From NCBI GenBank assembly GCA_009930355.1, contig RZYK01000094.1:1-7376 (forward strand): a DNA stretch of 7,376 bases, given 5' to 3'. The notes under the pieces were generated by a model. The model saw only the letters and a program-made list of their open reading frames with translations. It was not told the origin of the DNA and made no database searches. This document shows positions 1-6,210 of this stretch, in pieces; position 1 is the stretch's first letter, and each line of letters begins with the position of its first letter. Origin of the DNA: Campylobacterota bacterium. GTDB lineage: Bacteria > Campylobacterota > Campylobacteria > Campylobacterales > Sulfurospirillaceae. The position numbers were made by a program, and so were the translations under genes.

Positions 1-18
1 TTTTTTCTTTTTACCCAT
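1..18 (-). CDS. Partial CDS, N-terminus only (MGKKKK...), possibly PPK2-type polyphosphate kinase
   Basis: Only the first six codons (M-G-K-K-K-K) are inside the window; the gene runs off the left edge. The start is supported by a strong Shine-Dalgarno sequence, AAAGGAG on the minus strand at 31..25, placed 6 bases before the ATG at 18..16. It is divergent from dsbD. From memory, in Campylobacter jejuni the gene divergent from dsbD is a PPK2-family polyphosphate kinase, and such proteins often have a lysine-rich N-terminus, so that is a reasonable guess. Nothing visible here proves it. Confidence refers to a real gene start being present; the product name is inference from gene order. Confidence 0.55.
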
Positions 19-40
19 CTTTAACTCCTTTGTGATAAAT

Positions 41-49
41 AAAATAACA
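41..49 (-). promoter_or_regulatory. Possible extended -10 for the leftward partial gene
   Basis: Read on the minus strand this is TGTTATTTT, i.e. TG-n-TATTTT, an extended -10-like element. It would place transcription start about 34-35, just upstream of the AAAGGAG ribosome binding site at 31..25. In AT-rich DNA such matches arise easily and no clear -35 is visible, so this is tentative. Confidence 0.3.
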
Positions 50-81
50 TTTTAATTTAAAAAAGATTTAGTGTTCTTCGC

Positions 82-87
82 TACAAT
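82..87 (+). promoter_or_regulatory. Possible -10 element of the dsbD promoter
   Basis: TACAAT differs from TATAAT at one position and is preceded by T/A-rich DNA, as is usual for Campylobacterota housekeeping promoters, which often lack a clear -35. A start about 94 would give a 5' leader of roughly 22 bases containing the AAAGGTG ribosome binding site and then the GTG at 116. If this is the promoter, the upstream GTG at 71 would not be transcribed, which supports the shorter DsbD start. Confidence 0.4.
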
Positions 88-103
88 AAAAAATATTTTT
101 ACA

Positions 104-111
104 AAAGGTGA
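104..111 (+). promoter_or_regulatory. Ribosome binding site deciding the dsbD start
   Basis: AAAGGTGA resembles the Shine-Dalgarno consensus and ends 4 bases before the GTG at 116 (5 bases from the end of AAAGGTG). No comparable site precedes the in-frame GTG at 71. Translation from 116 also puts a signal peptide directly at the N-terminus, so this site decides the start. Confidence 0.6.
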
Positions 112-115
112 TTTT

Positions 116-1846
116 GTGCAACACATTATACGCTGTTTCTTTACAATGCTTTTTTGTTTTTCTTTTTTATGGAGTGCGGAACGACCAAAAGTTTTAACGC
201 CAGAGGAGGCCTTTCATATTAGTGCTACACAAGATTATCAAGGTGTGATGATTGATGTAAAATTAGGCGAGGGTATTTATGTGTATGATGATAAAATTAC
301 ACTGACAATTACGAGCCCAAAAATTCTTAATATTACATCTTTTGTTGAACGTCCAAAAGCCCAAATCTACAATGATACCTTAACGCAGCGTCACTCTTTC
401 ACACTCTTTATACCTAACCTTTTACTTGAAAATGAGATTAAAAAAGAACCGTTTACTTTAAAACTCTCCTATCAGGGATGTTCTGAACTTGGTATTTGCT
501 ATCAGCCTATGACAAATGAGTTTCATTTCAATACCAATACTCCTTTAAATAAAACAGCACTCTCTGAACAAGATGCCATTGCGGCACAACTAATGCAAGG
601 GAATATTTTTTGGGTATTGCTTAGTTTCTTTGGTTTTGGTTTGTTACTTTCCTTAACGCCATGTATTTTTCCTATGATTCCTATTTTATCATCCATTATC
701 GTATCGCAGCCGAGTCTTAAGATGAATGCTAAAAAAGGTTTTTTACTCTCTTTAGTGTATGTTTTAGCTATGTCTTTTGCGTATACATTAGCAGGCATTT
801 TAGCAGCTCTTTTTGGAGCAAATTTGCAAGCTTCTTTGCAAAATCCATGGGTTATCTCTGCTTTTAGTACTATTTTTATTCTTTTAGCTCTTAGCATGTT
901 TGGGTTTTATGAGATTAAAATGCCTTCATTTATTCAAACGAAAATTAGTAAAAAAACAGGAGAAATGCAAACACAAGGAGTATTTGGTATTGCAGTTATG
1001 GGATTTTTATCTGCACTTATCGTTGGTCCTTGTGTTGCTGCTCCACTAGCGGGTGCTTTAATTTATATTGGGCAAAGTGGAGATGTTGTACTCGGAGGTT
1101 CAGCCCTTTTTGTGATGAGTTTGGGGATGGGTGTTCCCTTATTGTTAATAGGAACAGCTGCAGGTCGCTATATGCCACGTCCTGGTCTTTGGATGCAAAC
1201 AATAAGCGCTCTTTTTGGAGTGGTGCTTTTAGGCGTAGCCCTTTGGATGCTTTCACGGATTATTCCTGCCTCATTGAGTATGGCATTGTGGAGTTTTTTA
1301 GTGGTGAGTACAGCGATTTATTTTGGCGCACTTGAACCTTCAAAAGAAGGATTAGCAAAACTTTTAAAGAGTTTTTGGCTTTTGTGTTTAGTGTATGGGA
1401 TTCTTTTGTTTATTGGTTTTATCAGTGGTGCCACCAATCCTTTGCGTCCTTTGGAAACATTAACCTCAAAAGGTGTTGTTGAAACAAGCACATCGTCACT
1501 TTTTACGAAAGTAAAGAGCCTTGAAGAATTTAATATACAGCTTCAGGCATCGAAAAAACCTGTCATGTTGGATTTTTATGCGGATTGGTGTGTGAATTGT
1601 GTTGAGTTTGATCAGCTTACTTTTAGAGATGAGCGAGTTAAGGCAAAACTGGCTCATTTTACATTGTTAAAAGCCGATGTGACCTATAATACCCTTGATG
1701 ATAAAGTTCTTCAAAAAGCGTTTAATATTTATGGTCCTCCTGCTATTTTATTTTTTAAAGAGGGAAAGGAAGTCCAAGAATTACGTTTGGTTGGCTTTAA
1801 AAATGCCGATGAATTTTTGGCACATTTAGATAAATTAGGAGTGTAG
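116..1846 (+). CDS. dsbD: Thiol:disulfide interchange protein DsbD
   Basis: Inner-membrane protein that moves electrons from cytoplasmic thioredoxin to periplasmic thiol proteins (disulfide isomerases, cytochrome c maturation factors). Start at GTG 116 gives 576 residues, a usual full-length size; the longer frame from GTG 71 adds 15 residues before the signal peptide and lacks a good ribosome site. Visible in order (576-residue numbering): a signal peptide over about residues 1-20 with a long Phe/Leu-rich core; a periplasmic alpha domain to about 150 with the redox pair C122/C128 in YQGCSELGICYQP; eight hydrophobic segments between about 163 and 438 carrying the membrane pair C183 (LTPCIFPM) and C306 (GPCVAAPL); and a C-terminal thioredoxin-like gamma domain with DWCVNC, C492/C495. 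All six catalytic cysteines are therefore present. It is followed after 4 bases by a small gene, probably in one transcript. Family knowledge is from E. coli DsbD; identification is secure. Confidence 0.95.
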   Translation: MQHIIRCFFTMLFCFSFLWSAERPKVLTPEEAFHISATQDYQGVMIDVKLGEGIYVYDDKITLTITSPKILNITSFVERPKAQIYNDTLTQRHSFTLFIPNLLLENEIKKEPFTLKLSYQGCSELGICYQPMTNEFHFNTNTPLNKTALSEQDAIAAQLMQGNIFWVLLSFFGFGLLLSLTPCIFPMIPILSSIIVSQPSLKMNAKKGFLLSLVYVLAMSFAYTLAGILAALFGANLQASLQNPWVISAFSTIFILLALSMFGFYEIKMPSFIQTKISKKTGEMQTQGVFGIAVMGFLSALIVGPCVAAPLAGALIYIGQSGDVVLGGSALFVMSLGMGVPLLLIGTAAGRYMPRPGLWMQTISALFGVVLLGVALWMLSRIIPASLSMALWSFLVVSTAIYFGALEPSKEGLAKLLKSFWLLCLVYGILLFIGFISGATNPLRPLETLTSKGVVETSTSSLFTKVKSLEEFNIQLQASKKPVMLDFYADWCVNCVEFDQLTFRDERVKAKLAHFTLLKADVTYNTLDDKVLQKAFNIYGPPAILFFKEGKEVQELRLVGFKNADEFLAHLDKLGV

Positions 1847-1850
1847 TATT

Positions 1851-2147
1851 GTGGCAATGCATGTAGTTTTAATTGTAGAGGTTGAGGGGTTAAAAAGTAA
1901 AGAAGCGTTTGAAAAACATTTGAAAAAAGAGGGTTTTATGCCGATTCTTGATGAAGAATTTGCCTATGAAGGGGATACCTCAACGCATCTTTTTAGCACT
2001 CGTGCATTTATTTTAGAAGTGACAGAAAAAGGCTTGAAAAAATCAGGTTTTAATGCGTGTAAAATTATGTTTCAAGTGGGAGAAAATCCTATGGAAGCGT
2101 ATCTTTACAATCTTGAAAAAGATATTTTTGAAGAGGTAAAACTCTAA
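1851..2147 (+). CDS. Small conserved-looking protein of unknown function downstream of dsbD
   Basis: I do not recognise this 98-residue protein. It is probably soluble: no signal peptide or membrane segment, rich in Lys and Glu, with one cysteine (C72 in NACKIMF). The sequence suggests alternating strands and helices: strand HVVLIVEV, helix KEAFEKHLKKEGF, strand THLFSTRAFILEV, then a helix, and a final MEAYLYNLEKDIFEEV stretch, which could be a small alpha/beta (ferredoxin-like) fold; this is inference. Start GTG 1851 is chosen because AGGAG at 1837..1841, inside the end of dsbD, is 9 bases upstream; the ATG at 1857 is two codons inside and 15 bases from that site. Only 4 bases separate it from dsbD, so it is probably co-expressed and translationally coupled. 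Its codon use and frame look genuine and it ends at a clear terminator. A link to thiol redox chemistry is not shown. Confidence 0.85.
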   Translation: MAMHVVLIVEVEGLKSKEAFEKHLKKEGFMPILDEEFAYEGDTSTHLFSTRAFILEVTEKGLKKSGFNACKIMFQVGENPMEAYLYNLEKDIFEEVKL

Positions 2148-2181
2148 ACAGAAAGAGCAAATGCTCTTTACTGTTTATTTT
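2145..2181. terminator. Bidirectional hairpin terminator shared by the convergent units
   Basis: An inner stem AAAGAGCA (2152..2159) pairs with TGCTCTTT (2162..2169), opening to a loop of about 4 bases. An outer stem TAAACAG (2145..2151) pairs with CTGTTTA (2171..2177), with one bulged A at 2170. A TTTT run follows on the plus strand (2178..2181), and on the minus strand a GAGTTTTACC stretch follows just left of the stem. It therefore can end transcription from both directions. The outer stem contains both stop codons: TAA of the 98-residue gene (2145..2147) and TAA of kdsB (2177..2175, minus). Confidence 0.85.
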
Positions 2182-2882
2182 GAAAAAAAAGTAAGTGCTC
2201 GCTCTAAATCTTCCTTAGTATCAATACCAAAACTTTGACTTTGAACTTCAACCATGGCAATAGTGTATCCATGATAAATTGCACGGAGTTGTTCTAGTTT
2301 TTCAATATGTTCCAATGGAGCATAAGGCAAAGAACAAAACGTTTCAAGCGATTTTTTGCGAAATGCATAAATTCCTAAATGTCCAAAATAGCCATCAAAT
2401 CCACCTTCTCTATCATAGGGAATTTGACTTCTTGAAAAATATATAGCTTGTTCATTTGCATCTAAAATCACTTTGACAAGGTTAGGATCTTTTACATGTA
2501 AAGATTCTATTTTTTTACACGCACTGGTTACCATGGCGTTCGTTGTTTTTGCTTTTTCAATCACTTTTTGTACAACAGCTTCTTCAATAAACGGCTCATC
2601 GGCTTGCACATTGACAATGATTTCATCTTCATTTAGACCTAGTTTTGAAGCAGCTTCATTTATCCGATCTGTTCCACTTTGATGTTTTTGTGAGGTTAAA
2701 ATAGCTTTGAAGCCATACTTCTGTGCTAAATTGACAACTTCCTCAGTATCGGCTGCAATTGCTACATCATCAAGATTTTCTACTCGTTTTGCCGTTGCAA
2801 TAACCATGGGAAGCCCATGAATATCAGCTAATATTTTATTTGGAAATCGGGTAGAAGCAAGGCGTGCAGGGATAATAATCAC
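2175..2882 (-). CDS. kdsB: 3-deoxy-manno-octulosonate cytidylyltransferase (CMP-Kdo synthetase)
   Basis: Cytoplasmic enzyme that joins Kdo and CTP to give CMP-Kdo, the donor used by WaaA to build the LPS/LOS inner core. At 235 residues it is slightly shorter than the E. coli enzyme. Family motifs: N-terminal nucleotide-binding IIPARLASTRFPNKIL (residues 3-18), VNVQADEP (90-97, metal/nucleotide site), YFSRSQIPYDRE (148-159), HLGIYAFRKKSL (168-179), LEHIEKLEQLR (190-200) and a C-terminal GIDTKEDLERA (219-229). Start is GTG at 2882, overlapping the thrC stop as GTGA (4 bases), with AAAAAGGAT in the thrC tail as ribosome site; coupling to thrC translation is likely. It is the last gene of the operon and ends in the shared terminator. 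Residues 127-131 (SLHVK) are encoded by a palindromic repeat that recurs in thrC, in a stretch between conserved blocks (CKKIE and DPNLVKVILDA) that is variable in the family. Confidence 0.95.
   Translation of the reverse strand: MIIIPARLASTRFPNKILADIHGLPMVIATAKRVENLDDVAIAADTEEVVNLAQKYGFKAILTSQKHQSGTDRINEAASKLGLNEDEIIVNVQADEPFIEEAVVQKVIEKAKTTNAMVTSACKKIESLHVKDPNLVKVILDANEQAIYFSRSQIPYDREGGFDGYFGHLGIYAFRKKSLETFCSLPYAPLEHIEKLEQLRAIYHGYTIAMVEVQSQSFGIDTKEDLERALTFFSK
2491..2502. repeat. Palindromic repeat copy 1 (TTTACATGTAAA), inside kdsB
   Basis: A 12-base perfect palindrome flanked by GATCT on the left and GATTC on the right, so it fits the extended form ATC-T(n)-ACATGT-A(n)-GATT common to three copies. 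On the coding (minus) strand it reads TCT-TTA-CAT-GTA-AAA and encodes SLHVK, residues 127-131 of KdsB. The other copies are at 2895..2904 and 3002..3021. Confidence 0.8.
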
Positions 2883-4378
2883 TTACAATCCTTTTTACAT
2901 GTAAGATTTAAAAAATCAAAAATTTCTGCTTCAATACCTGCTTTTTCAACAACTTTATCATGAATAACAGGTTCATTAAAAAGAGTGCTTATACATTCAG
3001 GAATCTTTACATGTAAAGATTGGCTAATGCCTTCAAGTGCTTCTTTATCGCTATATTTGATACTGTCTTGATTAATAGCATTAAGCATGGTTGGTGCAAA
3101 TTTTGTCCATTCCGCAGTAGAACACAACACACAAGGTAAAGGTTTGACTTTAAGCGTTTGATAGGCCTTAAGGCATGTCGCTGTATGTGGGTCTATAATG
3201 TAGCCTTTGTCGGCATAATGCTTGATTTGTTCTTTGCCAAATGCATCATCACAATAGACTGCTGCAAAATCTTCTTGAAGCAGTGCTAATTCATCTGCAT
3301 TAAGGGTGTAAATGTTTTTTTCTTTGAGTGATTCCATAAGCTCTTTTGTACGTGTTGCCCCAAGCTTATCACATAAGACACGCTCGACATTGGATGAAAT
3401 GAGAATATCCATTGCAGGGGAGGTTGTTTGAAGCAGATGGCGATTGCGAAGGTCATACACACCGGTTGTGATTAAATCAGTCAAGATATTATTGATATTA
3501 GAAGCAATGAGAATTTTCTCAATAGGAAGTCCCATTTTTTTTGCATAATATGCACCTAGGGCATTACCAAAATTACCACTAGGGATAATGGTATAAAATG
3601 GTTTTCCATTCTCAATTTTGGCTTGTTTAAGCATGGCAACATAGGCATAAATATGATAAATAATTTGAAAAATAATGCGTCCAAAATTGACTGAATTTGC
3701 AGCACTCAGTTTAATATTCTTTTTTTCTAATGCTTCTTTGAAGGTAGGTGAAGCAAGCAAAGATTTAAGAGCACTTTGCGCATCATCAAAATTACCATGA
3801 ATTCCAATAACCTTCACATTATCACTTTTTTGAGTCGTCATTTGAAGGCGTTGTACATCGCTAGTACCACCATCTGGATAAAGACATGCCACTTTTATGT
3901 TGGGTTTATTTGCAAAAGTATCTAGTGTAGCAGGTCCTGTATCTCCACTAGTCGCTGCCAAAATAAGATACTCTTCGTTTAGTTTTTGTGCAAGATGAGA
4001 GAGAATATAACCAAACGGCTGTAATGCCATATCTTTAAAAGCACGAGTTGGTCCGTGATAAAGTTCATTAACAAATAAATCATCTTCAATTTGACTTAGA
4101 GGTGTAGGATTATTTGCATCATCAAAGTTGTCATATAAGGAGACAGCTTTTTGCATGATTTCTTCTTCAATATCAATATTAAAAAGTCTTAAAATATCAA
4201 GCGTGATCTCTTTATAGCTTTTTGTAGCAGCATTTTCAAAAAAAAGTGCATCAATTTTGGGTAAAGTTTCAGGGACATACAATCCACCAAAACTTGCACT
4301 TGGATTTAAAATAGCGTAGGAGAAAGGTACCTTCGTTGGTTTGATTCCATCGTTTCCACGGGTTTCAATAAACATCAT
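2879..4378 (-). CDS. thrC: Threonine synthase
   Basis: PLP enzyme that converts O-phosphohomoserine to threonine and phosphate, the last step of threonine synthesis. From ATG 4378 it is 499 residues. Motifs: MFIETRGND at the N-terminus, YHGPTRAFKDMALQ with Schiff-base lysine K115, ATSGDTG (142-148), AANSVNFGR (226-234) and PSGNFGNALG (266-275, phosphate loop). An open frame extends up to ATG 4414, inside argB, but that would give a non-homologous 12-residue leader (MVLAPLLKNKEK); AAGGAAA at 4387..4381, overlapping the argB stop, favours 4378 or the adjacent ATG 4375 (better spacing). The stop overlaps the kdsB GTG by 4 bases. Two palindromic repeat copies lie in the 3' part: one encodes SLHVK (454-458), the other encodes LTCK in the final tail. 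Both are in the less conserved C-terminal end, consistent with tolerated insertion. Confidence 0.93.
   Translation of the reverse strand: MMFIETRGNDGIKPTKVPFSYAILNPSASFGGLYVPETLPKIDALFFENAATKSYKEITLDILRLFNIDIEEEIMQKAVSLYDNFDDANNPTPLSQIEDDLFVNELYHGPTRAFKDMALQPFGYILSHLAQKLNEEYLILAATSGDTGPATLDTFANKPNIKVACLYPDGGTSDVQRLQMTTQKSDNVKVIGIHGNFDDAQSALKSLLASPTFKEALEKKNIKLSAANSVNFGRIIFQIIYHIYAYVAMLKQAKIENGKPFYTIIPSGNFGNALGAYYAKKMGLPIEKILIASNINNILTDLITTGVYDLRNRHLLQTTSPAMDILISSNVERVLCDKLGATRTKELMESLKEKNIYTLNADELALLQEDFAAVYCDDAFGKEQIKHYADKGYIIDPHTATCLKAYQTLKVKPLPCVLCSTAEWTKFAPTMLNAINQDSIKYSDKEALEGISQSLHVKIPECISTLFNEPVIHDKVVEKAGIEAEIFDFLNLTCKKDCK
2895..2904. repeat. Palindromic repeat copy 2 (TTACATGTAA), at the thrC end
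   Basis: A 10-base perfect core followed by GATTT on the right and preceded by ATCCTTTT on the left, so the longer consensus of the other two copies is still visible with a slightly different T/A tract length. On the coding strand it is read in another frame than the other copies, CTT-ACA-TGT-AAA, giving LTCK (492-495 of ThrC). It abuts the AAAAAGGAT ribosome site of kdsB. Confidence 0.75.
3002..3021. repeat. Palindromic repeat copy 3, 20-base perfect palindrome inside thrC
   Basis: AATCTTTACATGTAAAGATT is a perfect 20-base inverted repeat, the fullest of the three copies. On the coding (minus) strand it gives SLHVK, ThrC residues 454-458, the same peptide as in KdsB although the two proteins are unrelated. 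Confidence 0.85.
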
Positions 4379-4380
4379 TT

Positions 4381-4387
4381 TTTCCTT
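4381..4387 (-). promoter_or_regulatory. Ribosome binding site deciding the thrC start
   Basis: On the minus strand this reads AAGGAAA, overlapping the argB stop codon (TAA at 4388..4386). The AAGGA part ends 4 bases before the ATG at 4378 and 7 before the ATG at 4375. It rules against the upstream ATG at 4414 within argB. The choice between the two adjacent ATG codons is not settled by sequence alone. Confidence 0.6.
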
Positions 4388-5237
4388 ATTCTTTAATAAT
4401 GGTGCCAATACCATCTTTGGTAAAAAGCTCTAATAAAATAGAGTGTTCAATACGCCCATCAATAATATGTGCACATTCAACGCCTCCACGAATCGTCTCT
4501 AAGCAGGCATCAACCTTTGGAATCATGCCACCGCTAATGGTGCCATCTTTTTTAAGTGCTTTGATTTTTGTTTTATCAAGGCTTGAAATGAGATTACCTT
4601 CTTTGTCTAAAACACCTGGTGTGTCAGTGAGAAAAATAATTTTCTTTGCTTGCAGAGCAACCGCTATTTTACTGGCTGCTAAATCAGCATTAATGTTATA
4701 CCCTGGATGATCTATGTCATCGCCTGCTGCAATAGGAGCAATCACAGGAATAAATTTCTCACGAATCAGATGTTTGAGTACTTTCTTATCAATTTTTGTA
4801 ATGTCACCCACCAGTCCATATTTTCCATCATCCATAGGACGTGCATGCATAAAATTGGCATCTTTACCTGTAATACCAATGGCCTTGGCTCCATGATGAT
4901 TCAAAAGTGTGGTGATTTCTTTATTAATGCTACCACTTAAAACCATTTCGACCACTTCCATAACCTGATCATCCGTGACACGTAGTCCATCAATAAAATT
5001 ACTTTTAACTTCTAATTTATCCAAAAGTGCGTTGATTTTTTTACCACCACCATGGACGATAACGGGTTTAATACCGACTAGATAGAGTAAAACAATATCT
5101 TGAGCAAATTTTTCTTTTAAGGCTGGATTAATTTGTGCAGCGCCACCGTATTTAATAACAATTGTTTTTTTACTAAATTGTTTAATGTACGGAAGTGCGT
5201 CCATTAAAATTTGTGCTTGTTGAATTTTCTTATGCAC
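4386..5237 (-). CDS. argB: N-acetylglutamate kinase
   Basis: Phosphorylates N-acetyl-L-glutamate with ATP, the second step of arginine synthesis, in the cytoplasm. The 283 residues show the amino-acid kinase fold: VIKYGG (27-32, phosphate binding), VHGGGKKIN (61-69), GITGKDA (121-127), GYNINADLAASKIA (179-192), TDTPGVL (204-210), SGGMIPKVDA (235-244, catalytic lysine), HIIDGR (257-262) and FTKDGIGT (272-279). The N-terminal helix (about residues 3-20, ending ALPYIKQF) resembles the extension seen in hexameric, arginine-inhibited NAGKs such as those of Thermotoga and Pseudomonas, so feedback inhibition by arginine is likely (inference). Start GTG 5237 has AAAGGA (5249..5244) 6 bases upstream. 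It sits 34 bases after lpxK and 7 bases before thrC. From memory, lpxK and thrC are adjacent in C. jejuni, so argB may be an extra member of the cluster here. Confidence 0.95.
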   Translation of the reverse strand: MHKKIQQAQILMDALPYIKQFSKKTIVIKYGGAAQINPALKEKFAQDIVLLYLVGIKPVIVHGGGKKINALLDKLEVKSNFIDGLRVTDDQVMEVVEMVLSGSINKEITTLLNHHGAKAIGITGKDANFMHARPMDDGKYGLVGDITKIDKKVLKHLIREKFIPVIAPIAAGDDIDHPGYNINADLAASKIAVALQAKKIIFLTDTPGVLDKEGNLISSLDKTKIKALKKDGTISGGMIPKVDACLETIRGGVECAHIIDGRIEHSILLELFTKDGIGTIIKE

Positions 5238-5271
5238 GATGTATCCTTTAGGATAGATGAGAGGTGCTATT

Positions 5272-6210
5272 TTAGCGTTTAAGAGCTAAAAGTGTGTTGA
5301 TGTTTGCTTTTGTTTGCTCTGTAATCTTGATGTCAAGTTTTAAGAGTGAAAGAGGAAGTTCAAAGCCCGCCATTTTTACTGCATCTTTTTGTGTGGTGAG
5401 AATGGAACTTGCCTGATGCGTTTCTAGAAGGGAAAGAAGTTCTTCTTCTGTGTACATATAATGATCTTCAAAGGTCACTTTTCCAATGACATTATCAGGC
5501 AAATAAGCATTTAATCTACTGGGCTTAGAAATAGCCGTGACCAAAAGCATACGAGGTGTTGGATCGATGATTTCAACATGACGGGTAAAATCTTCATTTT
5601 CACAAATGACTAAATCTGCACGATTGTATAAAAAACGAGGTTCTCTATAAGGTCCGCTTGGAAGGCAAAAGGAGTTGTTGGGTTCAGGGTTTGGTTTCAT
5701 TAAAATATCAATTTTTGCAATAGTGCTTTTTGAAAATCCATCATCCAAAAAGATAAGTTTAACTCCCTTTTTTTTAGCAACACGAATCGCCTCAATACGG
5801 TCTTCACTTACAATAACTGTAGCATTGGGAAGTGATTTTGCGTAAAGCATAGCTTCATCGCCGCTTGCTAGCGCATCACACATAATTTGACCATTTTCAG
5901 AAACTAAAATAAGACCTTGAGATTTACGCCCATAGCCCCGAAGAATAATGCCTACATGTGTGTATTCTTTAGCTAAGGCAATGCAAAAAGGTGTTTTACC
6001 GTTACCCCCAACGGTTAAGTTGCCAATACTAATAATGGGAATGTTAAAAGAGCGTTGGTGTTTTTCTCCCCAATAGCGTTTCCATAATACAACAGCACAA
6101 TAAAGAAGACTGAGTGGCAATAAAAGATATGAGAGTAATTTTTGAAAAAAGGAAGTTGGGTAGAAGAGATAAGCTTCTACCCATAAAACACATTGAGAAC
6201 GGTTAACCAC
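5272..6210 (-). CDS. lpxK: Tetraacyldisaccharide 4'-kinase (lipid A 4'-kinase)
   Basis: Membrane-bound kinase that adds the 4'-phosphate to the disaccharide precursor, giving lipid IVA. With start GTG 6210 it has 312 residues. Visible (that numbering): N-terminal membrane anchor LLSYLLLPLSLLY (25-37), Walker A GNLTVGGNGKTP (63-74), GDEAML (117-122), Walker B-like LDDGF (155-159), PSGPYREP (184-191), FEDHYMYT with H250 (247-254) and LTTQKDAVK (271-279). The positions agree with the acidic and histidine residues known from Aquifex LpxK. The usual DDGLQH/DDGFQH is DDGFSK here, and the Walker A has N in place of T, mild divergence. The open frame extends to ATG 6255 inside the upstream gene, but GTG 6210 gives a normal length and an 8-base overlap with the upstream stop; no strong ribosome site precedes it, so translation is probably coupled. 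Confidence 0.92.
   Translation of the reverse strand: MVNRSQCVLWVEAYLFYPTSFFQKLLSYLLLPLSLLYCAVVLWKRYWGEKHQRSFNIPIISIGNLTVGGNGKTPFCIALAKEYTHVGIILRGYGRKSQGLILVSENGQIMCDALASGDEAMLYAKSLPNATVIVSEDRIEAIRVAKKKGVKLIFLDDGFSKSTIAKIDILMKPNPEPNNSFCLPSGPYREPRFLYNRADLVICENEDFTRHVEIIDPTPRMLLVTAISKPSRLNAYLPDNVIGKVTFEDHYMYTEEELLSLLETHQASSILTTQKDAVKMAGFELPLSLLKLDIKITEQTKANINTLLALKR

Noticed and set aside
4859..4876. Fourth near-copy of the palindrome, ATCTTTACCTGTAA, in argB
   Set aside because: It encodes GITGKDA, a conserved NAGK motif, so the resemblance is explained by protein constraint and one core base differs.
5242..5255. Small hairpin TATCC-TTTA-GGATA over the argB ribosome site
   Set aside because: A five-pair AT-rich stem is common by chance in such DNA; no alternative structure or regulator signal was seen.
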